Origin: Trichobilharzia szidati
Lineage: Eukaryota > Platyhelminthes > Trematoda > Strigeidida > Schistosomatidae
DNA: 64,000 nucleotides
Direction of reading: 5' to 3'
Assembly (NCBI GenBank): GCA_944472155.2
Contig: OX235271.1
Coordinates: 21,397,710 to 21,461,709, forward strand
The position numbers and the translations under genes were made by a program. Positions 53,690 through 62,309 of the stretch are shown piece by piece. Position 1 is the first letter of the stretch; each line of letters opens with the position of its first letter. Below the pieces are notes generated by a model. The model saw nothing but the letters and a program-made list of their open reading frames with translations, did no database searches and was not told where the DNA came from.

Positions 53690-54040
53690 GTCAAGTTCTT
53701 TGTTTCGGTGCAAACTGAATTCTATCAGCAGTTAGCTTTGAAATGTGGCCACCATTCTAGGTGGTAGCTCGCCATCACGGTGCACATCACACTAGCTAGT
53801 TACTAGTGTCCAATCAAAGTATCCAGTACTGTCCTATAAGAGGTCAATCGCGAGCTTGAATAGCTCAGTGGTGACGTCTCTGAATGCAGGCGGCACTGGG
53901 TGACGCAGATTCGAATCTCAGAAGGAGAGATAACAGAAAAGCGCCTTGCTGACTTGACTGGTGAGTGCCAACTGGCACAAAAGCTTGGTCTAGGTAGGGC
54001 TTCCTGTGACCGATTGCCTCCAACCATCTAATATGCATAA
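53690..54040 (+). mobile_element. tRNA-like SINE, family 4
   Basis: Contains 'agcttgaatagctcagtggtgac' (A box) and 'gacgcagattcgaatctcag' (B box) at about 53853-53922, followed by a body 'gagtgccaactggcac...cctccaaccatctaatat'. Upstream 53690-53820 also recurs (44255-44375, inverted). Pol III-type SINE, not ribozyme-bearing. Confidence 0.6.
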
Positions 54041-54555
54041 TTTTTATTTAATGTCTTGGTTGTTCTCATTCCTTGTCACTGTCTTGATAGATTTTGTCAT
54101 AAATTGAAATTGAAAACAATTATTCCCTTTTATAATTTTGGATAGTGTTGTTAGAACATGGAGATTCGCTGAGATGTTGCTTGTTTGTAAACTTAAGCCC
54201 CTCCCCGCCGCACCCTACTCTTTTTGTGTACAAAAGCAATTTATTGTTACTCTTAACCTACCTTGGTAATCCTTATTATCTGATTAGATAACCAAACGTA
54301 GTATTAATTATTCTTATTATTCTTAAATCCTTTTTGTTACTTTGTGTATTCTAATTGGCCTTTCTTATTTTTCATATAAATTGACTTGACAAGTAAGTGT
54401 GTCGGGGATCAGATTGTTGTTCGAAATGTATTGCGCAGCTAACATCACACATTTTTCAGATAATCTCCGTCTTCTAATAACACTGTAGATTGAAATCATT
54501 ATATGAAGAATCACCTTTTCAAGAGCATAGAGCACTGAGCAGCTTTTTCGTCCTG
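54041..54555. other. Intron, nothing identified
   Basis: AT-rich; no family recognised. Confidence 0.35.
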
Positions 54556-54559
54556 ATTT

Positions 54560-55115
54560 TGGATTCTCGTTGGATTTCTGAACATCATCCTGTGTGGTTA
54601 ATCAAGTAAAGGACAAACAAATTTCATTCATAGCGCTATTCTATCTCATCTCGTCGATACAGAATACAAGATTGATGTTAACGACGCGGCTTTCAAAGCC
54701 ATCTACCACATACACACAAATCTTAACTTCATATTGATGAGGCTGGCTGTTGGGATCTACATTAAGAAACCGAACTGATGTATCCAAAAGGAGAAGTTGG
54801 TTGAGACGCTGTCCTTACCTTAGCCATCTAGGTTCGAGTGGTCTTCAATTTGTTGTGGAAATCTCCTTAATTTTATTTTGATATTCTATTTACTATTAGA
54901 TTTTTATGTTTACTTAAGCGTCTTTCGTGAACTGTAATTTAATTGATCTTAACAAATCGATAGTCTTTAAAGACACCAATACTGCTGATGACGACTAATC
55001 TGGAATATTCTGTGTATTTAAATATGTGTATATAATTGTAGAGCCAGAAGAGGAAATTATCGAAAAGGATATTCTTTGCCCAATTTCTTTTCTAAACGTC
55101 TGAATGAATATTTTC
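54560..55115 (+). pseudogene. Penelope-like GIY-YIG C-terminus and 3' end
   Basis: 'tttctgaacatcatcctgtgtgg' matches the EHHPAWL segment of the 20.4 kb copy, then 'ILSHLVDTEYKIDVNDAAFK' and 'AIYHIHTNLN', decayed frames, and a terminus 'gtagagccagaagaggaaat...tattctttgccc' (Penelope terminal phrase). Confidence 0.72.
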
Positions 55116-55155
55116 AGTATATTATTATTATTATTGATACCTAGTCTCTAACATT

Positions 55156-55385
55156 GCGTCGGTGGCATAGCGGTTAGGACGCTAGCCGACCATGCACATG
55201 TTCCGGGGTTCGATCACCGGCCGACGCTTTCTTTTACCTCGCCTAGCCAGAAATAAAGCTGGTAAAGAGGAAAGGTTGGGAATGAGGCTAGCAACCCCAT
55301 CCTGTAAAATAAGCACTGCTACAGAAACTTCAAGCCTTTAGCTTGAAGCCCTATGTTCCACTGGGAACGTGAAGGAATAAAAAAA
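55156..55385 (+). mobile_element. tRNA-headed SINE, beta body with RTE tail
   Basis: The head 55156-55227 is 72 nt with a perfect 7-bp acceptor stem (GCGTCGG/CCGACGC), 'tggcatagcggttaggac' and B box 'ggttcgatcac'. A body follows ('ctagccagaaataaagctgg'), ending in 'gcttgaagccctatgttcca' plus 'ctgggaacgtgaaggaata'. That end closely matches the SR2-like RTE 3' terminus 'gctgaagccctatgttcctc' plus 'taggaattaaagga'. Shared tails let a SINE use the RTE machinery. Confidence 0.82.
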
Positions 55386-56046
55386 TGTTACTACTCATCT
55401 GCTGTGTATGAGTCCAACAGCTCGTGATATTCAACTTCTGTCAACTTACGTGATATTTAATTATCTCATAAGTTTCTGACTCTTGATCCACGGGATCCTG
55501 GCGTTGTGCAAAAGACACCTATCCAGTGCTCCTTGTTGTGGTTCAACGATCCTCGAATTAGGTATTGATTCATAATAAAATTGTAATACAACAGAATGAT
55601 TTTTGATTATGTTAGGTTTTCTAATTACACAGTGAAACGGTAGAAGACGAAAGACTTAGTAAAGGAGTGTTTATTTAGAAATCGATATCTCTGTATAGCC
55701 AAATTATGTATGCCCCCCTTATCTTCAACGCACCATTTGCACAGATCTTCTTTGGTTGTGGTACTTCTAGACTTCACATTATGTTTCTTTGTGTTCCTTT
55801 CACGTCTCCCATATATCCCCACAACTCTGTATCATTTGCCTTCTCTGAAATCAAATGTATCTCCCTGCTATTTGATGTTTTTATATGCCGACGAACGTCT
55901 CTTTATCATACTACTGATAAATCTTATCAGTAGCACTCACCACAATAGTATATTTTGAAACATCTTTAGCGGTAACACATGTAATCGTTTAAATTAAACT
56001 ACACAACACTACCAAAATATGCATAATTTATTTTGCTATTTTTTAG
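55386..56046. other. Intron, nothing identified
   Basis: Overlapping plus-strand ORFs at 55706-55958 are AT-driven and have no motif. Confidence 0.35.
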
Positions 56047-56095
56047 ACGTCTTGAGTCGATTGGAATCAAACCAGACAACAAAGTTAACTTAAAG
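56047..56095 (+). CDS. RNase T2 exon: 'L...GI.PD' segment
   Basis: A 49-nt exon between 'gctattttttag' and GTCAGT. It completes a split Arg/Ser codon and reads 'RLESIGIKPDNKVNLK', phase 0 out. The 'L...GI.P' pattern is the family segment following the CAS II helix. Confidence 0.8.
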
Positions 56096-56224
56096 GTCAG
56101 TTATTGTGTACATACAATGTACATAAGCGTACATATATTTAAATTGATTAAAAAAAACTCGATAAACCTTTGACTATTTACCACAGAACAACGTATAGAA
56201 TGGCTAATATTATTAAATTATTAT

Positions 56225-56705
56225 TATCATTACTGTTTCCTTTAATTCCTAGAGGAACATAGGGCTTCAGCCGCACGTCTCCATTGCGTTCGGTTCTCCG
56301 CCAACGTTTTCAATTGGCTCCACGTCTGTCCATATGCTTTCATCTCCTCTTCATATGACCTCCTCCAAGTCACCCTTGGATGACCAACTCGCCGCTTCCC
56401 TTTCGGGTTCCACTCGAGCGATGTCTTGTCTAGTGATGTCACTTGATGGTTTCCTCAGAGTGTTGCCAATTCACCACTATTTCTTCCTGCATATTTGTTG
56501 CACAATCGGTTCCTGCTGGGTGGGTTCGCTCCCAGAGATCCCTCCCTGTTGCTGATCTTTTCTGGCCATCTGATTTTGAGTATTGAGCCAAGACAGCTGC
56601 TGATGAAGGTGTGTAGTTTGTTTGAGGTGCTCTTTACGACGCGCCTAGTCTCTGATCCGCATAGTGAGTAGCACTGACTTCACATTGGAGTTGAAAATCC
56701 GGATC
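56225..56705 (-). pseudogene. SR2-like RTE 3' end
   Basis: Minus strand: 'RIRIFNSNVKSVLLTM' relics, 'SLEWNPKGKRRVGHPRVTWR', 'AYGQTWSQLKTLAENRTQWR', RAAEALCSSRN and stop, with the 3' tail at 56225-56245. 5'-truncated at 56705. The last 66 codons are open. Confidence 0.8.
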
Positions 56706-56839
56706 CAAATAGCTAATACCTAAACTTTAATATCGATTGTCATATAAACTACAGGAAAGGTTTCAGTAAGGACAAAATGCTTCGCTTCCAAGAAACTTTA
56801 GAAAACGAAATGATTCTCATCTACGAATGTTTATGGAAG

Positions 56840-57085
56840 AATAGATTTTCAAGTATTGGTTTTGTAGGGATTTTGTTTGATTGGATGGAGGATTTCATCA
56901 TGAGCTGATATCAGTTAAACAACCACTGGAAAACCTGCAGGGAGTACTGGACAGCTGTTTCGTCCTGGTTCGGGACACACCCGCTCACTAGCGACTGGAC
57001 CTATTCAGACAGTGACCTGGGGTTCTAGTGGGAAGCCGTAACCAGTAAGGTACAGCAGGTTGAAGATGAGGCAGTAACTCATCGA
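56840..57085 (-). repeat. Family 2 SINE fragment with partial hammerhead
   Basis: Minus strand: 'GTCCCGAACCAGGAC', GAAACAGCTGTC, CAGTACTCCCTG and tail (56980-56870). Stem II, GAAA, stem III and the cleavage triplet are intact, but the strand upstream of stem II is replaced. A 5'-unit phrase in plus orientation follows at 56988-57085. Confidence 0.6.
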
Positions 57086-57086
57086 A

Positions 57087-57300
57087 GAAGAAGTGTTTCT
57101 CTCTGGATGTGTATGTGTAAAGAACATTCGTGTTTCTTTTTTCCAGGTCGCTTTTTTTATTCAAACTGACTTTTTGACGTTAAAATTATGTTTCAAGCTT
57201 CAGTAATACTTTATCTAGTATGTTTTCGGTGAAACGGACACCGTTATATTTGTCTTCTCATATAAATCTTGAGGGATTCGATAAATTCATGGTGTGATTA
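57087..57300. repeat. 210-bp direct repeat, copy 2
   Basis: Second copy of 53195-53410, same orientation. Confidence 0.8.
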
Positions 57301-57304
57301 TTAT

Positions 57305-57490
57305 TATGTCGTGAATTGGCAGAAGTTAGAATTCATGGGCTGGCCATTGGATCGGCTCCCACTGGTTCAATGGTCTACGGGCTCGCCTTGTAACCAGAAG
57401 GTCCTGGTTTCGAACCCTGGTGGTGGGTGCGTACTGATGAAGAGTCCCAAACTAGGGCGAAATAGCTGTCCAGTACGCCCAGGGAAAATA
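57305..57490 (+). mobile_element. Hammerhead SINE, family 2
   Basis: Head with 'ccactggttcaatggtctacgg' and B box 'ggtttcgaaccctgg'. Core 57431-57476: GTACTG, ATGAAGA, GTCC/GGGC, GAAAT, AGCTGTC, CAGTAC. Cut after the core at about 57485. Confidence 0.72.
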
Positions 57491-57495
57491 GATGT

Positions 57496-57705
57496 TTGGA
57501 AATATCTGTGGAAAAAGAAATCTTGAGAAAGTTACCGCCGGAAAGTGGAGTAATATGCTATCTAAACGAAACTGGTTTTCCTTCGCATCAGGGTTTGAAG
57601 GTACTGAGGTTAGAGAGAATTGCCAAATGGATTAAAAAGTGGAATATCAGGGACGTATTCATCTGGCTAACCGGTATCAACAATCTGTTCAATTCCACAG
57701 TGTAG
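57496..57705 (+). other. Unrecognised ORF, intronic
   Basis: The frame 'MEISVEKEILRKLPPESGVI' ... 'WIKKWNIRDVFIWLTGINN' has a protein-like composition. It starts at the breakpoint of a SINE, and no partner is seen. It could be a relic of an unrecognised element. Confidence 0.2.
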
Positions 57706-58369
57706 ACTAGACTGATTTCCTACTCCCATTAACTCCGAATGTTTTTTTGAACTAACATTTCCACAGTGTGCGGAGGAAGAAAGGAGAGATGATTGTCTCC
57801 TAGAATATTTGAGTATGTGATGAAGAGTCTACGGTTTAGAGATTCTGTTTCCACTCACAGCCTCAGAGCTTGGTACTTTGAGTGATACAGGACACCAGAT
57901 TGACATAACCGATGATACCGATGAACAGACAAAGCACTTCGTGAATACTTCGAATCGCTGAAGCTATCACCATCGAAAGAATGAAGTTTGAATTACGTAT
58001 TCAAAAAAGAGACTTACTGTCTATCTTGGTTAGCACTAACCACTTCACTGCAACCCATGGAAATGCCACTTCTTTTTGGTGACGTAACGTGACGTATTTG
58101 TTATATCTAAAACCTCTTTCACTTTTGGTTGAATAATCCTTCATGGGATTGCGTAATTAATTATCTTCACTTTAAACTCCAGAATATTCCTCTTAGCACA
58201 ATATATTTCGATTATAATTGATTATTCCAACTCCCTGTATAATCTACATATCGTCTTCATTTTCGACGGTCCCGTTCTACTCTCAATTAAAGCATATTAA
58301 AATCACGTCATATCGATTACTTATTTTATTGTTCAACATGTATGCTGCCTATACGAAAACTTCATGATA

Positions 58370-58520
58370 TGAAATGAATTCATCTTAATACAGTTTTCAA
58401 AGAAGTCAAATTTCGCATTCACTTTAGCAAGTTTGACAGATTAACGCCGAAACCCATTGAGTTCCTCCACTGTCGAATGGTCCTTGCACTTTTTCAAATC
58501 GTGGAAAATACCCATCGGGA
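58370..58520 (-). pseudogene. Penelope-like N-terminal fragment
   Basis: 'aatttcgcattcactttagcaag' and 'gaaaatacccatcggga' match the minus-strand N-terminal piece at 23640-23775 (coding MGIFGDLKQS and VKLAIANTK). Confidence 0.6.
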
Positions 58521-58522
58521 CG

Positions 58523-58868
58523 TTAGAGAGAAAAGAACAAGAAGTTGAGCAAAGATGTTGATGTTTTCACCGATTTCATTCTCAAAAACAATTGTAAATT
58601 GCATTTATATACATAAGTTTGCATAGATACAATTGTTATGTAATCTTGTTTCCAAGGCCCTTGTAATCTATATTCACACCTTGAAATTTCCATGTCAAGT
58701 TGAAAATTATCATGACCTTTAATCCTCCTCGGTACTATGTGGAATTAAATAACAATTGTATCTATGCAAACTTATGTATATAAATGCGATTGTACAGTTG
58801 TTTTTGAGAATGAAAACGGTGAAAAGATCAATATCTTTGCTGAACTTCTTGTTCTTTTCTCTCTAATG
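58523..58868. repeat. Penelope terminal inverted repeat
   Basis: Left arm 58523-58641 and right arm 58749-58868 are reverse complements with few differences ('agagagaaaagaacaagaagttgagcaaag' on the left, 'ctttgctgaacttcttgttc' on the right), separated by about 107 nt. It joins a minus-strand N-terminal fragment to a plus-strand C-terminal one. Confidence 0.82.
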
Positions 58869-58929
58869 TCCTGAAGAGTATTATCGATGATTTGAAAAAG
58901 TGTTAAAAATAGAACATATCTCTATCTCT

Positions 58930-59640
58930 CTAGCTCCTTTACATACAGAAACTCACTAGTAAGGAGAATAAAATTCACATTTGAATCGGAAAACGAACAA
59001 GGAGAATTAGCCATGATGTTAGATTGTAAAATAAAACGAATGGAAGAAGGTAAACTGCACACTAGCGTTTATAAAAAGCCACCGCGTTCTGCTAGTAGAT
59101 ATTTAGACTTTAATTCATCGCATCCGTTCGTTGTCTGCGAAGGTAGGCTTAGTTAAGCGTCTAACCGAGCAGTAGCACTAAGTAGTACAAAAAAGGACCT
59201 AAATGATGAAATAAAACAGATAGAAGAGGTGTTGGTGTTGAATAACTATCCTATAAAATTCATTAAGAAGATCAGTAAAGGCCAAAAGCAAAATAAAAAT
59301 AATTGCGTAACTAGTAATAATAACATAAATAAGAGAGAATATAAGTCTTCTACTGTTATACCATATAAGGAGGGGACATCTGAGGCCCTACGTAGGATTC
59401 TCAATAAAGCAGGAATTAGGGTGGCATTCAAACCAACAAACTCACTCAGAGACAAACTTTGTAGGTTAAAGGACCCGTTGGACCCAATTAAACAAAATAA
59501 TATAATTTACAAAATACCGTGCAATGACTGTGAGGTCAACTACATAGGCCAAACTAGTAGGTCGGGGGTAGTCAGATTGTCGGAACATAAGAATTTAGCT
59601 AAGGTAGGAATGGTTGACCCCACCCGTGAAGATAAGTAAT
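58930..59640 (+). pseudogene. Penelope-like RT end and GIY-YIG
   Basis: 'RRIKFTFESENEQGELAMML', 'KLHTSVYKKPPRSASRYLDF' with NSSHP, typical of the RT thumb region of Penelope-like elements, then a stop. The frame reopens with 'VLNNYPIKFIKKISKGQKQN', 'EALRRILNKAGIRVAFKPTN' and the GIY-YIG core 'NIIYKIPCNDCEVNYIGQTS'. Both YK/YIG signatures and downstream Arg and His (RLSEHKN) are present. Stops at about 59154 and 59638 break it. Confidence 0.82.
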
Positions 59641-60000
59641 TTAGAAAAAAGCTCAGCAATCGCACTGCATGCATTAACACACAATCACACAATAGGGTGG
59701 GTGGGAGAGGGTTAAAATTCTAAAAAGTAATCTCTGTAGGTGGAGAGAGAGAGAGGTTGATTACTGAATCCTTGTTCATTGAGTCTACATCGAACACATG
59801 CAATAGGAATGACTCATACCGGAAATATGGGAATCTTACTACCAATCAAATCAAGCGGTGAAAAATAATGATGGAATTATATAAACGAAGTTAGAAAGTT
59901 GTGTGAGTACCTTGATATGATTATGCGCGCAATAAATTTTTGATTGTTGCTGTAATTTAGTTTGACCAGTGATAGCTTTCTTGAAACAGAATCCTATTTT
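59641..60000 (+). repeat. Penelope 3' region, C-terminus decayed
   Basis: 'aaaagctcagcaatcgcactgcatgc' corresponds to the NSSAIALHA segment of the palindromic copies, and 'tgatatgattatgcgcgcaat' to their 3' ends. Confidence 0.6.
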
Positions 60001-60179
60001 AGGTAAGTTTTCACACTGAGGTTATCAACTACAAAGAATCCTTACTTTGATTAGTGAAGATTTGCAATGTCACTAACTAACCCTTCTATTGAAGAGTGTA
60101 CATCTAACGTTTATATTACTTAGTCGATCACTTTAAGATACACTGTCAATGTGTGACTGTAAGCCTTTTCATATTGGAT

Positions 60180-60415
60180 TTCATCGTGTGTTGACATTGG
60201 TTAGAGAACCATTGGACCAGTAGCAGTGTCACCTGAAGGTCGCAGTTTCGAACCCCAGTGGTGGGTGCGTACTCTGATGAAGAGTCCCACACCTGGCACG
60301 AAACAAATTGTCTACTACTCTCTGCTTTTTTGTTTCTAATGGTTCTTCGACTGATGTCAGCTAATGATGAAATCTTCTAACCAATCAAATCAAATCCCTG
60401 CAAACCAACCTAATC
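60180..60415 (+). mobile_element. Hammerhead SINE, family 2, head decayed
   Basis: B box 'gtttcgaaccccagtgg' at about 60245, core 60268-60318 (GTACT, CTGATGA, then AAGAGTCC; GCACGAAAC; AAATTGTC), tail 'ggttcttcgactgatgtcagc'. The CTGATGA heptamer is literally present, but stem register is disturbed. A minus-strand tail piece precedes it at 60185-60215. Confidence 0.6.
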
Positions 60416-60670
60416 AAATTCTTTACCTTCACAATAGTCATCTTGTGCAGACCTGCAGAACGAAAAGATTTAATACTTCTGTAGGCGAATGAATATGTCA
60501 TCGTTACACACTTCCAGTGGTCTGGATATTGTCTGTGCAAACTGTAAAGAGAAAGTATTCCCAAATAGAGGATTTCATTTCTACAGGCAGACATTATTTT
60601 ATTTTACAGATTAATTACACATTTAATATTTGTTGTTGCTTTTATCCTACTTTTTCTTCACAATTTCTAG

Positions 60671-60742
60671 AGAGATGGACTTCTTGTACAATTGAAAAAG
60701 CTGTTCAATGTAAATGTACAGATTTCTTGTACCTTAAAACAT
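60671..60742 (+). CDS. RNase T2 exon: conserved 'ISC' strand
   Basis: A 72-nt exon between 'cacaatttctag' and GTAAGT, 24 codons in phase 0: 'RDGLLVQLKKLFNVNVQISC' then TLKH. It corresponds to the family's 'i..Al....g..P.i.C' helix-strand. The reading frame differs from the longest open frame across the region, but it is the only phase that fits the preceding exon and the family pattern. Confidence 0.78.
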
Positions 60743-60904
60743 GTAAGTCTAATTTATTTATCTTTTTATTATACTACTTTATCGTTTATAAAAATTATAT
60801 TTGTAAAATCTCAGCGAAGTGGAAATGCGTAATTCCAACATTTCCTGCATTCGGTAAACTGGTTTGAACGTCTTCAGGGAAATTAATTGAAATTAACATT
60901 AACT

Positions 60905-61115
60905 AAGTTAATCGGTGGATGGTGACTAGCAGTGGAATCCATCAGGATGCGCGCTTCGTCCTATTTTTGGGACTCGTCATCTGGATGTACTTGTATTCCG
61001 CAGTGAGTCATAATGTTCCCACCGAGGCTCAAACCCAGTGCCAGTAGCTTCAAACGCCAAAAGGCGTTATCCACTAGACCACTTGGGCCACGAGAGCCAC
61101 CTTTTGTGCAACGGG
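60905..61115 (-). mobile_element. Hammerhead SINE, family 1
   Basis: Minus strand: head with A box 'tggcccaagtggtctagtgg' and a B box near 61030, core 60990-60941 (CCAG, ATGACGA, GTCC/GGAC, GAAG, GCGCGCATC). Tail cut at 60905. Confidence 0.7.
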
Positions 61116-61139
61116 TCATATTAATTATTTAATTGAATT

Positions 61140-61226
61140 TTAGATTTTCCCGTCGATTGATTGGACCGAAGTGCTCGGTCTCAGGTTGACATGTCAGCTT
61201 CTTGTGCAGATGCTTCGACGATGTCT
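61140..61226 (-). repeat. Family 1 SINE tail fragment
   Basis: 'cgtcgattgattggaccgaagtgctcggtctcag...gacgatgtctg' equals the minus-strand tail phrase at 28050-28130. Confidence 0.65.
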
Positions 61227-61385
61227 GGTTCGAGCCTCGGTGGGAACATCATCACTCACTGCGGAATGCAGGCACATCCAGCTGACGAGTCCCAAATAGG
61301 ACTAAATGCGCATCCTGATGGATTCCACTGCTTGTCGCCATCTACCAATTAGCTTCTAATTACATGCCTAGACACTGTAAATAGT
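61227..61385 (+). mobile_element. Hammerhead SINE, family 1, headless
   Basis: Core 61274-61318: CCAG, CTGACGA, GTCC/GGAC, TAAA, ATGCGCAT-C-CTG. The stem I and stem III sequences are perfect, but U7-side and G12 changes (CTGACGA; TAAA for GAAA) probably kill catalysis. Confidence 0.68.
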
Positions 61386-61410
61386 GTGTACTTTTGCATC
61401 AGTTTTTTAG

Positions 61411-61446
61411 TGGTTACGTTCGACTAAAGTTTATGGTCGTAGATAA
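61411..61446 (+). CDS. RNase T2 terminal exon candidate
   Basis: After a good acceptor ('catcagttttttag') a phase-0 reading gives 'WLRSTKVYGRR' and a TAA stop. The position fits the C-terminal 'L.EI.iC' strand only loosely, and the expected Cys pair is missing. The true last exon may instead lie beyond the window. Confidence 0.22.
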   Translation, partial: WLRSTKVYGRR

Positions 61447-61564
61447 CTGAATATGAAAATATATGTGTATATGCGGTATACAATGGTATATGTGTGGGTG
61501 AACAGTTGTAAAACATTTGTTAGCCTCTCCATAAGAAGATATAGACAATCGGAAGTTTTGACCA

Positions 61565-61915
61565 AGCAGGTTGGGTGTGAGGACAAATACTCTCCAGCGA
61601 TGACATTGGCTAGCGGTCGCGCTATGTCGTGAATTGTCAGAAGTTGGAATTCATGAGCTGGCTGGCCATTGGATCGGGTCCCCGTTGCTTAACGATCTAC
61701 GAGCTTGCCAGCTTTGTAACCAGTAGGTACTGGGTTCCGATAGTCTCGATAGTGGGTGGCTGCGTACTTATGAAGAGTCTAGGCTGACTAGGCTGACGAA
61801 ACAGCTGTTCAGTACTCCCTGCAGGTTTTCCAATGGTTTCTTAACCAATTTCAGGTCAAGATCAAATCCTCAAACCAATCAAATACAATCCCTACAAAAC
61901 CAATACTTGAAAAGT
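61565..61915 (+). mobile_element. Hammerhead SINE, family 2
   Basis: 5' unit 'ggttgggtgtgaggacaaatac', head 'cgttgcttaacgatctacgagc', damaged B box, core 61763-61815 with a duplicated 'ggctgacta' in stem II, GAAACAGCTGTTC, then a long tail. Confidence 0.68.
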
Positions 61916-61919
61916 TTTT

Positions 61920-62290
61920 TGATTCTTACAATATCTACTGAGATTTAAGGAATGAGTACACAAAATAAACCATCAATATATGTATAAAAACTTTGAAGTA
62001 AAGTTTGTAATTCACTGACTCATATTGAACAATGAGTTGATGAATGGGACGGTGAAGGATTTCTTCAATTAATCGCCTCTAGATGCTAAACCTGGTTAAC
62101 AGTTTGGTATCGTAATTCGCCTGGTAAGACGTCGAGCTAATAATTCGTGGATCACTGGTTCACAGTTTGTTACTTCTTAGATTTTCATTCAACTGTCATC
62201 AATCATCACCCATTAGACCGAATAGAAGCAGCCTGTCAACTTAAGGTTATCACTGTCTCAGCGTAAGCATGACATAATTGAAGTATTATA
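61920..62290. other. No recognisable gene
   Basis: AT-rich. A possible tRNA-like phrase ('gtcgagctaataattcgtgga') is too weak to call. Confidence 0.3.
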
Positions 62291-62309
62291 ACAACAATAA
62301 TAATAATGT

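Larger units (their letters stand above)
36869..60742 (+). other. RNase T2 (omega-1 family) gene span
   Basis: Seven placed exons, 47-124 nt each, spread over almost 24 kb. Introns are about 4.3, 5.05, 1.5, 5.2, 2.4 and 4.6 kb. Intron phases are 0, 2, 0, 2, 2, 0 and all are consistent. No stop or frameshift lies in any placed exon, both catalytic segments are intact and a signal peptide is present, so this looks like a working gene for a secreted ribonuclease. Schistosome omega-1, an egg-secreted immunomodulatory RNase, belongs to this family; whether this locus is omega-1 or a paralogue cannot be decided here. Every intron longer than about 2 kb carries transposon sequence. Confidence 0.8.

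Noticed and set aside
60817..60867. RNase T2 last exon read from 'ctcag' at 60823
   Set aside because: In the phase set by the previous exon it stops after five codons. The attractive NLSEVEM reading needs a different phase.
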